A stretch of DNA of 64,000 nucleotides from an uncultured Clostridia bacterium (GCA_946567425.1 CAMNXF010000008.1:1-64000), one strand, 5' to 3'; counted from the first letter of the stretch, positions 55,295-64,000 are shown. Translations and numbers: made by a program. Notes: generated by a model from the letters alone, not told the origin.

Positions 55295-57927
55295 TATTTC
55301 AAACCCTCTAAAGACTCCAGTATTTTGCGCATTTTTTCCTCTGCTTTCGCGAGCTTTGCGCGCTCGTTTTCAATCTGCTGCGCGGGGGCTTTCGCGAGGA
55401 AGCCCTGATTGTTCAGCTTGCCCGAGAGGAAGTCGATGTCCTTTTGCACGGCTTTCTTTTCCTTTTCAAGACGCGCAAGCTCCTTATCCTTGTCGACAAG
55501 CTCTCCCATGGGGATAAATACGCGTGCACTGTCGGTAACGACCGTTATCATTCCGTCGGTGTTCTCGGTTTTCTCAACAACGGAGAACTCTCCCGCGCCC
55601 GCGAGCTTCTCAAAAAACGGCTGCGCGTTCTTGAAAATATTAACGAACTTAGTCTCTACGATCTCGGTGACTTTCTTTGACGGCGGAACATTCATTTCGT
55701 TGCGCTGAACGCGTATAGCACGGATAGTCTCGATAACGCGCGAGAACTCCTCTTTCTCCTTTGCGAAATTGAGCGTCTCGTCATATTCACACCACTTGGA
55801 GACCATAATGGATTCGCTCTCGGTCTGCGGCATGGACTGCCATATCTCCTCGGTGATAAACGGCATAAACGGGTGGAGCAGCTTTAATATCCCCGTAATG
55901 ATGAATACGAGAACATTCTGCGCGGCAAGCGCGGTCTCTCCTCCTGCCGCAATACGCGGTTTTGTAAGCTCAATATACCAGTCGCAGTAAATATCCCAGA
56001 TAAAGTCGTAGAGGTTCTGCACTGCAATGCCCAGCTCGTAGGCTTCAAGGTTAGTAGTAACGTTCTTTACAAGATCGTTGTAGAGCGACAGCACCCACTT
56101 GTCCTCGACGGGCATATTTTCTGAGAGCTTTGCGCTCTCAAAGTCCTCGGGGAGGTTCATGAGAATGTAGCGCGAGGCGTTCCAGAGTTTATTCGCGAAG
56201 TTGCGCGAGTTGGTGACCTTGGTTTCCGTCCAGCGCATATCGTTTCCGGGAGCGTTGCCCGTTACCAGCGTTAAGCGCAGCGCGTCCGCGCCGTACTTGT
56301 CGATAATTTCAAGAGGATCGACGCCGTTGCCGAGCGACTTGGACATCTTGCGCCCCAGCTCGTCGCGGACAAGGCCGTGAATAAGCACGTCCTTGAACGG
56401 CTTTTCTCCCGTGTGTTCAAGCCCCGAGAAGATCATTCTTGATACCCAGAACGTGATTATATCGTACCCCGTGACCAAAGTCTGCGTGGGGTAGAAGTAC
56501 TCGTAATCGGGAGTTTTCTCGGGCCAGCCGAGTGTGCTGAAAGGCCAGAGCGCCGAACTGAACCACGTGTCGAGCGTGTCCTCGTCCTGCCTTACTGGAG
56601 CGCCGCACTTCGGGCATTTCGTGATGTTGTCGAGCGTTATCTCGGTGTGCTTGCAGTCGGGGTTCTGGCAGTAGAACGCAGGAATGCGGTGTCCCCACCA
56701 TATCTGACGGGAAATGCACCAGTCGCGTATATTTTCCATCCAGAACAGATAGCTGTTCTCAAAGCGCTTTGGAACGTAACGCAGCTCCCCGCTCTTAACA
56801 ATGTCAATAGCGGGTTTCGCAAGATCTTTCATCTTAACGAACCATTGCAGCGACGCGGTGGGCTCAACGGTAGTTCCGCAGCGCTGGCAAGTGCCGACGT
56901 TGTGCTTGTGCGGCTCGACCTTAACGAGCAAGCCCTGAGCTTCGAGATCCGCGACCATAGCATTGCGCGCCTCGTAGCGGTCCATGCCCGCGTATTTGCC
57001 GCCTACGCCGTCCATGATAGTCGCATCGTCGTTCATCATGTGGATAACGGGCAGACCGTGGCGCTGACCGACCTCAAAGTCGTTGGGGTCATGCGCGGGA
57101 GTTATCTTAACGCAGCCCGTTCCGAATTCCATATCAACGTATTCGTCTGCGACAACGGGTATCTCGCGGTCGGTGAGCGGCAGCTTCAGCATTTTCCCTA
57201 CAAGGTGAGTATAGCGCTCGTCCTTGGGATTAACGGCAACAGCGCTATCGCCGAGCAGCGTCTCGGGGCGCGTGGTCGCGATCTCAACGAAACCCGAGCC
57301 GTCTGCTATCGGATAATTTATATGCCAGAAAAACCCGTCCTGTTCCTCGTATTCGGTTTCGATGTCGGAAATGGATGTCCTGCAGTTCGGACACCAGTTG
57401 ATGATCCTCTCGCCGCGGTAAATAAGCCCCTTGCCGTGCAGATCCATAAAGACCTTCTGAACGGCTTTCGAGCAGCCCTCGTCCATTGTGAAGCGTGATC
57501 GGCTCCAGTCGCAGGACGTACCCATTTTGCGCTGCTGCTCCTTTATTCTGCTGCCGTATTTGTCGTTCCAAGCCCACGCGCGCTCCATAAAGCCATCGCG
57601 TCCGAGCTGATGCTTGGTAACGCCCTCCTCTTTCATCGCCGCGACTATCTTTGCCTCGGTCGCCAGAGCCGCGTGATCGGTTCCGGGCAGCCAGAGCGCG
57701 GAATAGCCCTGCATTCTCTTAAAGCGGATAAGTATATCCTGTAACGTACAGTCGAGCGCGTGCCCCATGTGGAGCTGTCCCGTGATGTTAGGCGGCGGCA
57801 TTACTATCGTGTAGGGAGTTTTCTTCATGTCGCGCTCCGCCTTAAAAAAGCCGCCGTCCTCCCAGTATTTGTAAAGTCTGTCCTCGAAATCTTTCGGGGA
57901 GTATGTTTTCTCCAGTTCTTTTCTCAT
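55294..57927 (-). CDS. valS: Valyl-tRNA synthetase
   Basis: This 877-residue class I synthetase charges tRNA-Val. The HIGH-type motif PPPNITGQLHMGH is at residues 44-56 and the KMSKS loop is in GRKMSKSLGNG. An editing domain, a zinc-type CQNPDCKHTEI-KCPKCGAP pair and the anticodon-binding region are present, followed by a C-terminal coiled coil of about 70 residues. The ATG at 57927 follows AAAGGAC. No T-box leader is seen: the upstream gene ends only 26 bases away. Confidence 0.96.
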   Translation of the reverse strand: MRKELEKTYSPKDFEDRLYKYWEDGGFFKAERDMKKTPYTIVMPPPNITGQLHMGHALDCTLQDILIRFKRMQGYSALWLPGTDHAALATEAKIVAAMKEEGVTKHQLGRDGFMERAWAWNDKYGSRIKEQQRKMGTSCDWSRSRFTMDEGCSKAVQKVFMDLHGKGLIYRGERIINWCPNCRTSISDIETEYEEQDGFFWHINYPIADGSGFVEIATTRPETLLGDSAVAVNPKDERYTHLVGKMLKLPLTDREIPVVADEYVDMEFGTGCVKITPAHDPNDFEVGQRHGLPVIHMMNDDATIMDGVGGKYAGMDRYEARNAMVADLEAQGLLVKVEPHKHNVGTCQRCGTTVEPTASLQWFVKMKDLAKPAIDIVKSGELRYVPKRFENSYLFWMENIRDWCISRQIWWGHRIPAFYCQNPDCKHTEITLDNITKCPKCGAPVRQDEDTLDTWFSSALWPFSTLGWPEKTPDYEYFYPTQTLVTGYDIITFWVSRMIFSGLEHTGEKPFKDVLIHGLVRDELGRKMSKSLGNGVDPLEIIDKYGADALRLTLVTGNAPGNDMRWTETKVTNSRNFANKLWNASRYILMNLPEDFESAKLSENMPVEDKWVLSLYNDLVKNVTTNLEAYELGIAVQNLYDFIWDIYCDWYIELTKPRIAAGGETALAAQNVLVFIITGILKLLHPFMPFITEEIWQSMPQTESESIMVSKWCEYDETLNFAKEKEEFSRVIETIRAIRVQRNEMNVPPSKKVTEIVETKFVNIFKNAQPFFEKLAGAGEFSVVEKTENTDGMITVVTDSARVFIPMGELVDKDKELARLEKEKKAVQKDIDFLSGKLNNQGFLAKAPAQQIENERAKLAKAEEKMRKILESLEGLK

Positions 57928-57953
57928 TGTTATATGTCCTTTCTTGCCATATC

Positions 57954-58655
57954 TTAATCGTATTCCTCGCATATAAATCTGAAATCCTCGGTTGTCTTCG
58001 TCTTTTTGAGAACGCGGCTTTCCAGACGTTCCGCGAAAGTTTCCGATGCTTTATTATACAGAATATTTGTAAAATAGCTGTTGGTGCACATCATCATAAT
58101 GCCAAGCGTATCACGATCAAGTTCGGCCCTGTTTTCAACGGGATAATTTCCGCTGTTGTCGGCAGTCGTGGCATCTCCGTCATATTCGTCAATTACCGCC
58201 TGCATTTCCTCGGCAGTGGCTGTCTTGGCGGCGATATCGACCGCCTCTCCGTCGTAAAATTTCTCAACGAAAAGCCTTGCCAGCGTCTGCTTGCGTTTGA
58301 TTATCACATCGGAAATATTATTCGCCTGTTCCTTGACGAACTTCAAGACCGCTCTTTCGGACGCCTTGATATTCTTAAACCGAATGTAGATCAGCCGCGT
58401 TTTCCCGTTTTCGGATAACTCAACCTTATCCAACACACCGTCCTCACCGTATGCGGCGGTCAATCCGAAGGGAATAAGCTCCCTAGGAACGGTATAAATG
58501 CGGGCTTCGTTTTCGTAAAGCGGCACCTCGTATGTCATTATCTGATATTCGTTATTGTAATCGAGCTCCAGACATTCGCAGTTCTTATAGTCGGGTAACC
58601 TGTCGAATTTGAACTCGCCGGCTTTAAATTCCAACGGTATTCTGTAAATTCCCAT
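57954..58655 (-). CDS. Hypothetical protein, 233 residues
   Basis: A soluble protein without signal peptide or recognised family. The N-terminal half is beta-rich and contains EARIYTVPREL; the C-terminal half is helical and acidic, with an IIKRKQTLARLFVEKF segment. It is 12 bases after rqcH and 26 before valS, so it belongs to that transcript. Nothing in the sequence shows its role. Confidence 0.7.
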   Translation of the reverse strand: MGIYRIPLEFKAGEFKFDRLPDYKNCECLELDYNNEYQIMTYEVPLYENEARIYTVPRELIPFGLTAAYGEDGVLDKVELSENGKTRLIYIRFKNIKASERAVLKFVKEQANNISDVIIKRKQTLARLFVEKFYDGEAVDIAAKTATAEEMQAVIDEYDGDATTADNSGNYPVENRAELDRDTLGIMMMCTNSYFTNILYNKASETFAERLESRVLKKTKTTEDFRFICEEYD

Positions 58656-58667
58656 TTGTATGCTCCT

Positions 58668-60428
58668 TTAACCTTTCGCGCGCAGCTTCTCGGTGACGCT
58701 CTCGTCAGGTGTAACATAAAGCGTTTTGTTGTTGGTAAATATCACCATTCCGGGCTTTGCTCCCGCTGGCTTTTTGACGAACTTTACCGCCGTGTAATCG
58801 ACGGGAACGCCCGAACCGCTTCGCCCCTTGGAATGGAACGCCGCAAGCTGCGCCGCCTCGAATATCGTCTGCTCGGAGGGCGCTTTGCCGTCCGTTTTTA
58901 TGATGACGTGCGAACCCGCGATATCCTTGGCGTGAAGCCAGATGTCCGTCGCCTTTGCGGTTTTCAGTGTGAGCGTATCGTTTTGTCGGTTGTTTTTGCC
59001 GACAAGTATCTCGAAGCCGTCCGTCGAGCGGAATTTCATAGGCTCAGAGAGCTTTTTCCGTTTATCGTCGGGCTTATCCCTACCGCCCCTGATGAACCCC
59101 TGTTCGCGGAGCTCACGGCGTATCTCATTCAGTTCCTGTTCGTTATCGTTTCGGGAAATGCAGTCCAGAACGCTGTCCAGATAAACCAGATCGTCCGCGC
59201 CCTTTTTGATAAGCTCCGTGAGCATCTTCTCAGCGGTGTCCAGCTTGCGGTATTCCGCGTAATACCTCTGTGCGTTCTGCGACGGAGTAAGTCGCGCGTC
59301 AAGCTTTATCTCACGGCGCTCTCCTGTGTAGAAATCGTCCAGCGTACACGAGGTCATTCCTTTTTCGAGTTGGTAGATATTGGCGTTTATAAGGTCGCCG
59401 CAGACTCGGAAAACCTCGCGTTCTCCGCACTCGGCGAGTTCCTTTTTCTGTAATTCCAGTTTTCGTGAAACGCGCTCGTATGCGTTATTTACGGTCTTTA
59501 AAAGGTCGTGAGCGCGCTGTCTGGTGCGCTCGGCTCTCCCCGCCGACGAAAAGAAATCGTCGAGCAAAGCGTTCGCCGTGTCAAATCTTGTCACGGTCAT
59601 CGCCGAGCCGTACTGTCCGATATCAACGAAACAAAAGTCCTTTTTCTTTCCCGTTTCGTCCGTGAGCATGGTGAACTCTGCCGCGCCGTTCAGCGCCGAT
59701 TTCGCTTTGTTGAGGAACGCGACGACGTGTCCGCGCTGTTCCTCCGTAAGTCCGCCGCACGGCACGTCAACGTCGCCCGCCGCGCAGTACGCGCACTCGC
59801 GGGCGAAAATCGGCGATACTCCCTCCAGAACGTCGGGCAGCGCTTTTGCAAGCCTGTCTGTTCTGCCGTCGAGCACGCTCAATACCTCGTCGGAGTTCAC
59901 TTCGAGCAAATTCAGACGCCGCGCGCGCGGAGGAGTTTCGTAAACGATATTCGGCAGCACGCGCCGAACGCTCGAGACCTCGTCGGTCACGCGCTTTATG
60001 CTGTCAACGACCCGACCGTCACGCACCACGATAATGTTGCTGTGCCGCCCCATGATTTCCGAAACGACCGTGTTCACGACGATATCGCCGATCTCGTTGG
60101 TGCACTCGAAATCGAAGTACAAAATTCGCTCGAGACCGTCCTGACGTATATTGACGAGCCGACCGCCGCCCAAGTGCTTGCGCAGCAGCATACAGAACAT
60201 CGGCGGCGACTGCGGGTTTTCGAACTCCGCACTTGTGAGGTTTACGCGCGCCGAGCCGCCGTTCGCCGAGAATATCAGCGATTTGCGGCTCTTGTCCGCG
60301 CCGCCGAGCAGCCGCAGAGAGAGCACTATTTCCTCGCGCGAGGGCTGGTAGATTTTGTCAACTCTCGCGCCTATCAAATTTTTCAGTTCTTCCTTTACGC
60401 AGTGTAAAAGCGCTCCGTCAAGCGACAT
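58668..60428 (-). CDS. rqcH: Ribosome quality-control factor RqcH (NFACT/FbpA family)
   Basis: This 586-residue protein binds stalled 50S subunits and promotes C-terminal alanine tailing of nascent chains. The NFACT-N domain starts with LDGALLHCVKEELKNLIGARVDKIYQPSREEIVL; a central coiled coil and the NFACT-R domain with DIWLHAKDIAGSHVII near residue 480 follow, ending in TPDESVTEKLRAKG. ATG at 60428 is set by AAAGGGGG. The family was once called fibronectin-binding protein. Confidence 0.95.
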   Translation of the reverse strand: MSLDGALLHCVKEELKNLIGARVDKIYQPSREEIVLSLRLLGGADKSRKSLIFSANGGSARVNLTSAEFENPQSPPMFCMLLRKHLGGGRLVNIRQDGLERILYFDFECTNEIGDIVVNTVVSEIMGRHSNIIVVRDGRVVDSIKRVTDEVSSVRRVLPNIVYETPPRARRLNLLEVNSDEVLSVLDGRTDRLAKALPDVLEGVSPIFARECAYCAAGDVDVPCGGLTEEQRGHVVAFLNKAKSALNGAAEFTMLTDETGKKKDFCFVDIGQYGSAMTVTRFDTANALLDDFFSSAGRAERTRQRAHDLLKTVNNAYERVSRKLELQKKELAECGEREVFRVCGDLINANIYQLEKGMTSCTLDDFYTGERREIKLDARLTPSQNAQRYYAEYRKLDTAEKMLTELIKKGADDLVYLDSVLDCISRNDNEQELNEIRRELREQGFIRGGRDKPDDKRKKLSEPMKFRSTDGFEILVGKNNRQNDTLTLKTAKATDIWLHAKDIAGSHVIIKTDGKAPSEQTIFEAAQLAAFHSKGRSGSGVPVDYTAVKFVKKPAGAKPGMVIFTNNKTLYVTPDESVTEKLRAKG

Positions 60429-60461
60429 ACCGCCGCCCCCTTTCACAATATCGGCTTATGA

Positions 60462-60698
60462 TCAGTCCGAAATATCGGTTTTAAACATCATCAATTTGCA
60501 GCTTTCGCAGTAAACAGCGCCGATTTGAAATCTCGCGGGAAATCTGACATTATAATATACGTTTTCCAATTTCCCATTGCCGTGTACACGCTCTGTATAT
60601 GTTGAGGGTTCATTGCCCTCTTTCTAGCAAACCTTACTCCTGGCGTCACCCGAAATAACTCCGTCTTTCATTGCCGAGCCGCAATACGGGCATTTCAC
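60462..60698 (-). pseudogene. Zinc-ribbon protein (PF20097-like) broken by one stop codon
   Basis: Read from GTG at 60698, with a GGGAAGTGA site, the frame gives CPYCGSAMKDGVISGDARSKVC, then a TAG at 60624-60626, and continues in the same frame for 53 more codons to TGA at 60462, with a second CESC pair. Both halves fit the family of small zinc ribbons with two CxxC pairs and an ISGDxRSxVxW block. The stop stands exactly where a Trp codon (TGG) is expected. One base change explains it. The function of the intact family is unknown. Confidence 0.65.
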
Positions 60699-60724
60699 AA
60701 AATCACTTCCCACAATATGAAAAT

Positions 60725-61498
60725 TCACACATAAGCGCAAGGGTCTTGTTCGCACTCCGCGCTGAACACGGGAACGGACGAAAACTCCGCCGTGATGAGT
60801 TTCGCAAGCCTGTGTGCCGCTGCCTTTTCCGTGCCGAAATGCCCCGCGTCGACAAGCGTTATTCCGCAGTTTTCTGCCTCGATCCAGAAATTGTGCTTGA
60901 TGTCGCCCGAGATTATCGCGTCGCAGCCGCGTTCGCGGGCAAGCCGCATTACGTTTCGGTCGACACCGCCGCCGCAGCATACCGCAATCCGCTTTATCGG
61001 GCGGTTCGTTCGACTGTAACGAACGCCGCCAAGGTCGAGCCTTTCCTTGCAGTACTCGGCGAGCATCTGCGGCGTGAACTCGAGCGGTATCTCGCAAACC
61101 GCGCCGAAACCCTTTCCGTTGGGCTGCGTTACCTCGAGAACACCCTCGCTCGTCCATTCCAGCAGCTCCACCAACGTATCGTTTACGCCGCCCTCAGCGA
61201 TATCGAGGTTGGTGTGCATGGCTATCGCGGCAATATCGCGGCGGATAAGTTCTGCGGCAACGCTCCGCGCGGGAATGCACTTCAGTGCATCAAAAATCAC
61301 AGGGTGGTGCGAAACGATGAGGTTCGCGCCCTTTTCGGCAGCCTCCTTGATAACGTCGAGCGTTATGTCAAGGCAGCAGCACACTCCCGTGACCTCCGCA
61401 GTGCTGTCTCCGACAAGCAAGCCCACGTTGTCAAAACTCTCGGCGCTTTTCAGCGGAGCGAGCGTATCCAGATAGTTTAAAATATCTCCAACCGTCAT
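60725..61498 (-). CDS. Nif3-like dinuclear metal-centre protein
   Basis: This 257-residue protein has the metal ligands His64-His65 in IVSHHPVIFDAL, His95 and Asp99 in AMHTNLDIA, and a second half with SGDIKHNFW and DAGHFGTEKA. Length shows it is the short form, without the central domain found in some Bacillus members. The family may act as hydrolases or GTP cyclohydrolase relatives, but the role is unsettled. It is often adjacent to trmK, as here. GAGGTG precedes the ATG at 61498. Confidence 0.9.
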   Translation of the reverse strand: MTVGDILNYLDTLAPLKSAESFDNVGLLVGDSTAEVTGVCCCLDITLDVIKEAAEKGANLIVSHHPVIFDALKCIPARSVAAELIRRDIAAIAMHTNLDIAEGGVNDTLVELLEWTSEGVLEVTQPNGKGFGAVCEIPLEFTPQMLAEYCKERLDLGGVRYSRTNRPIKRIAVCCGGGVDRNVMRLARERGCDAIISGDIKHNFWIEAENCGITLVDAGHFGTEKAAAHRLAKLITAEFSSVPVFSAECEQDPCAYV

Positions 61499-61568
61499 TG
61501 TTTCACCTCGTCGACGTTCTGTAATACAAATTCGACAAATTACGACAAGTATATTATTGCTATAATAC

Positions 61569-61598
61569 ATTTTGTCATTAAATGTTTAAATATGTCAA
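61569..61598 (-). promoter_or_regulatory. Possible promoter of the nif3-rqcH-valS run
   Basis: Minus-strand TTGACA at 61593-61598 and CAAAAT at 61569-61574 with an 18-base spacer, in the AT-rich 247-base gap upstream of nif3. Confidence 0.5.
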
Positions 61599-61686
61599 AT
61601 TGAAAACAATTTGCTCACAATTTCTTTTGTGTATTTCATAAAAAAGAGAAATATCTCACCTTTTTCAAAAGTGTGTGGTTTATTTT

Positions 61687-61754
61687 GGTTTGTACCGATA
61701 ATTCACAAAAAGTGCATATTTGTGAATTAGCATCTGCAACCATTATTACAAACC
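61687..61754 (-). terminator. Nested inverted repeat at the end of trmK
   Basis: AATTCACAAA at 61700-61709 pairs with TTTGTGAATT at 61719-61728. Outside it GGTTTGTA at 61687-61694 pairs with TACAAACC at 61747-61754, which overlaps the trmK stop. Terminator-like, but without a T-run on the minus strand. Confidence 0.45.
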
Positions 61755-62411
61755 GCTTTCAAGGTTATTCGCCCTGTCGAGAATTTCATTCGCCATATTC
61801 CGAAGAACCCTCGCTTGTTCTGCGCTGTTGTGAGATTTCTCCATTCCGTCGGCATTTTTTCTCAACTTTTCGGCGATTTTCCGCAAAAAAATATGATCGG
61901 TAATTCTCCCTGTAAGCGATTCAACAGTACTAATCTCGCGCTGAACGCCCGTATACGCAGCCAGCATTATCGTGTAGCCGCGCCCGCCGTCGTAGGCAAC
62001 GCGCTCCTCCAGAATATTGAAGCCGTTTCTGTACAGCCATTTGCGCAGAAATTCCGCACGCGTCATAGGCTGAAGAATAAACCGCGTATCGGCGTTAAGA
62101 AAGCGGCAGCCGCCGATTATCCGCGCAATAAGCTCGCCGCCCATTCCGCATATGATAACGTCGTCGGCAAAATCGATCTCCGCCAGGCCGTCCGATTTTA
62201 CTATGCGGATATTGTTAACTCCCGTTTCCGAGACTGTTCTGCGTGCCGCCTCAAGCGGTCCGTCGCGAACGTCCGAGGCAATAACGAACGCAGATTTGTC
62301 CATAGCTAAGCGGCAAGCGAGCTGTGCGTGGTCGCAGCCGATGTCTGCGGCTGTTTTGCCGTTTCTGCACAGCTCCGCCGCTGTTTTCAGCCTGTTGTCA
62401 AGAGTGAGCAA
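61746..62411 (-). CDS. trmK: tRNA (adenine-22-N1)-methyltransferase TrmK
   Basis: This 221-residue SAM-dependent methyltransferase modifies A22 of tRNAs in Gram-positive bacteria. AADIGCDHAQLACRLA is the SAM-binding motif I, CGMGGELIARII is the family signature and LQPMTRAEFLRKWLYRNGF follows. It starts with TTG at 62411, two bases after the stop of the DUF1858 gene, with a GGCGAG site inside that gene. A helical C-terminal extension ends the protein. Confidence 0.92.
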   Translation of the reverse strand: MLTLDNRLKTAAELCRNGKTAADIGCDHAQLACRLAMDKSAFVIASDVRDGPLEAARRTVSETGVNNIRIVKSDGLAEIDFADDVIICGMGGELIARIIGGCRFLNADTRFILQPMTRAEFLRKWLYRNGFNILEERVAYDGGRGYTIMLAAYTGVQREISTVESLTGRITDHIFLRKIAEKLRKNADGMEKSHNSAEQARVLRNMANEILDRANNLESGL

Positions 62412-62412
62412 A

Positions 62413-62613
62413 TCACTCGCCTATTGCTGCGTTCAGCTTGTTGACAATATCGTTCGCGTCAACGCCGTGAACGGAGCAAGCCTGTCCGACGGACTCACCG
62501 CGCGCGGACGGACAGCCGAGACAGTGCATTCCCATTGCGAGAAAGATGGGAGCGGCAGCCTCGCCGTTAAAATCGAGAATATCACCGATAATGGTATCAA
62601 CAGTTACTTTCAT
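62413..62613 (-). CDS. DUF1858-domain protein
   Basis: This 66-residue protein has the DUF1858 pattern: a TVDTIIGDIL start, two cysteines in HCLGCPSA and an ending VNKLNAAIGE. Such domains are linked to redox or metal sensing, often fused to larger enzymes; here the domain is free-standing. It begins at ATG 62613 with an AAGGAAG site and is coupled to trmK. Confidence 0.88.
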   Translation of the reverse strand: MKVTVDTIIGDILDFNGEAAAPIFLAMGMHCLGCPSARGESVGQACSVHGVDANDIVNKLNAAIGE

Positions 62614-62660
62614 AATAATACTTCCTTTCTTTACTAACGTGTATTGACATACACATATTT

Positions 62661-62748
62661 ATTATATCACAAAATTTGCGTTTTGTCTACCGATATTTCT
62701 GTTATTTTTTCCCCGGGTATTGCAATTTAGTAAAAAATATGCTATAAT
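62661..62748. promoter_or_regulatory. Divergent promoters between DUF1858 and YwaF-like genes
   Basis: Minus strand: TAGACA at 62684-62689 and TATAAT at 62661-62666. Plus strand: TTGCAA at 62720-62725 and TATAAT at 62743-62748. Both spacers are 17 bases. Just downstream of the minus -10, a GTGTAT-TGAC-ATACAC inverted repeat (62640-62655) may be an operator. Confidence 0.75.
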
Positions 62749-62788
62749 ATACAAAAAGTTTTGTTTTTACGGTTTCGGAGATGTATTT

Positions 62789-63529
62789 ATGGTTGATTTT
62801 TTCAGAAGAGAGTTGGAGGGCGATCCCGGATTAAAGCTGTTTGGCGGGCTTCATATCGGGCTATCCGCGTTCTTCCTTATTTTATATATACTTCTGTTCA
62901 TTTGCCGAAAGCGGCTGAGGGAGTTCGGACATTTTACTGTTATCAGACGCGGAATGGCGGCGCTGCTCTTCGCGAATATGGTCGTGCATTACACAGGGCG
63001 CATCGCAATCGGTGAGTGGCGGTTGGAAGAGGATCTTCCGTTCCACCTATGCTTTATCGCGAACTTCTTTATGATGTACATTCTCTCGACCGACAATAAG
63101 CATAATCTTTACCGCGTGATTTATTTTTTCACGCTGATAGGTCCGCTGCCCGCGATCATATGGCCCGACCTTCACCGTACATGGGGCGGATACATTTTTT
63201 ACCAGTTCATTATAAGCCACCATATAATGCTGTTGTTCAGCCTGTATTGCCTGTTCGTTCTCGAATACAATACCTCGTTAAAGGGCGTGGCGCTCACGTT
63301 CCTTATCGGCAATGCATATATCGGCTTAATGGCGCTGTTTAATCACTTCTTCCACACCAACTACGTTATGATCGGGGAGCTGCCGTCACAGCTGTACGAG
63401 GTGTACCCGTTCCTTGACAAAATGCCCGCGATATTCTGGCTGGAGCTGGTGGGAGTGCTGGTTCTTATTGCGGCTTATATTCCAACGCGTTTTATTAAAC
63501 AACACAGTATAAAGGAGAAAACGACATGA
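62789..63529 (+). CDS. YwaF/TIGR02206-family integral membrane protein
   Basis: This 246-residue protein has about seven predicted membrane helices. The EEDLPFHLCFIANFFMMYIL segment and the HHIMLLFSLYCL helix match the TIGR02206/YwaF family of unknown function. ATG at 62789 follows GGAG at nine bases; the frame can be extended to 62720 without a ribosome site. It overlaps the next gene by four bases (ATGA). Confidence 0.85.
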   Translation: MVDFFRRELEGDPGLKLFGGLHIGLSAFFLILYILLFICRKRLREFGHFTVIRRGMAALLFANMVVHYTGRIAIGEWRLEEDLPFHLCFIANFFMMYILSTDNKHNLYRVIYFFTLIGPLPAIIWPDLHRTWGGYIFYQFIISHHIMLLFSLYCLFVLEYNTSLKGVALTFLIGNAYIGLMALFNHFFHTNYVMIGELPSQLYEVYPFLDKMPAIFWLELVGVLVLIAAYIPTRFIKQHSIKEKTT

Positions 63530-63954
63530 TCGACAAGACAGACGAATTCTGGGCAAGTGCTACCGCCGACGATATCGACGAGTATCTCAAGGCGTATTCC
63601 GACAACTCCGCGCTCGACGTAAAGCCCGTGGTGTGCAGTTGCGGCGGGGATACGTTTACAATAAGGTGCGATCAGGACGAGAGCGTTGTCGGGGTAAAGT
63701 GCGAAAGCTGCGGTGCGGAAAAGCTGCTCGCCGACAGCGCCAAATATTGGGACGACGCAGACCCCGAGAACTTTGAGTGTCCGCTGTGCCAAAACCGCGT
63801 CTATAACACACGCGTAGGCTTTCGGCGGCGCAGGAACGGCAGCGTGAAATGGGTGTATATCGGCGTTCGCTGTACAAAGTGCAAGGCACTCGGCTCGCCG
63901 TTGGACTGGAAAATCGACTATGAGCCTACCGACGAAATGGAACGGAACATTTAG
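63526..63954 (+). CDS. Zinc-ribbon protein of unknown function
   Basis: This 142-residue cytoplasmic protein has an N-terminal helix followed by four Cys pairs (CSCGG, CESCG, CPLCQ, CTKCK) making two zinc ribbons. An Arg-rich stretch lies between the last two (RRRRNGSVKW). It may bind nucleic acid or a protein partner. It is coupled to the membrane-protein gene by an ATGA overlap. The last 46 bases of the window hold no further feature. Confidence 0.75.
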   Translation: MIDKTDEFWASATADDIDEYLKAYSDNSALDVKPVVCSCGGDTFTIRCDQDESVVGVKCESCGAEKLLADSAKYWDDADPENFECPLCQNRVYNTRVGFRRRRNGSVKWVYIGVRCTKCKALGSPLDWKIDYEPTDEMERNI

Positions 63955-64000
63955 TGTATTACATTTTGCAATTCACCTGGGAAATTATACAAAATGTTGT

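Noticed and set aside
60624-60626. In-frame TAG as a pyrrolysine or other recoded codon
   Set aside because: No pyrrolysine genes or special stem-loop are visible, and the position matches a conserved Trp, so a nonsense change is simpler.
1-64000. CRISPR array, rRNA genes, integrase or prophage
   Set aside because: No regularly spaced repeats, rRNA sequence, recombinase or phage structural gene was found.

Overview
The window looks like a chromosomal segment of a Gram-positive Clostridia-type Firmicute, most likely a gut Oscillospiraceae/Ruminococcus-like bacterium. The evidence is base composition near one half G+C, strong GGAGG-type ribosome sites, the order rpoB-rpoC-rpsL-rpsG-fusA-tuf, a BceAB-type peptide-resistance transporter, a tRNA-Leu with encoded CCA, many intracellular and lipoprotein glycoside hydrolases, and an NPxTG-like C-terminal anchor. 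No rRNA, CRISPR array, prophage or full-length insertion sequence was seen. Starts were moved inward where a Shine-Dalgarno sequence and an internal ATG clearly agreed.

Layout. 1-9.5 kb (all minus): tRNA-Leu, rlmN, a family-6-like DNA glycosylase, a Dabb protein, a YxeA-like protein caught between two inverted-repeat elements, then an envelope-stress block (BceAB-like ABC transporter, small membrane protein, monofunctional transglycosylase). A BceR-type operator precedes that block, and a BceS-like kinase overlaps the CCA-adding enzyme with no response regulator nearby. 9.7-15.4 kb (plus): an EF-G paralogue with degenerate GTPase motifs, a chemoreceptor with a Pro/Ala/Lys-rich tail, and galM. 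15.4-27.8 kb: carbohydrate region with GH13, a decayed ECF sigma/anti-sigma pair, a GH16 lipoprotein plus GH5 cassette, an AraC regulator, a surface protein, an orphan sugar-binding lipoprotein, ychF, an Asp/Glu racemase, a NERD protein and a GH27 alpha-galactosidase.

27.8-40.3 kb (minus): tuf, fusA, rpsG, rpsL, rpoC, rpoB. 40.5-44.7 kb (minus): small acidic membrane protein, rsmE, thioesterase, short-chain dehydrogenase, a hairpin repeat and a sialate O-acetylesterase-like enzyme. 44.8-52.3 kb (plus): a heterodimeric ABC exporter, then a cassette of a BrxD-like P-loop ATPase, a 47-residue Arg/Pro-rich protein and an Lhr-like helicase. 52.4-62.6 kb (minus): a long housekeeping run (HD-GYP, nucleotidyltransferase, GNAT, valS, rqcH, a broken zinc-ribbon gene, Nif3-like, trmK, DUF1858). 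62.8-64 kb (plus): a YwaF-like membrane protein and a zinc-ribbon protein.

How they work together. The GH16 enzyme would cut mixed-linkage beta-glucan outside the cell and the GH5, GH13, GH27 and GalM enzymes would process imported sugars. The Bce-like block combines transport of cell-wall-active peptides with glycan polymerisation. The strongest candidate for an undescribed system is the BrxD-like ATPase / small basic protein / Lhr-like helicase cassette, which resembles two parts of type 2 BREX without any other BREX gene.
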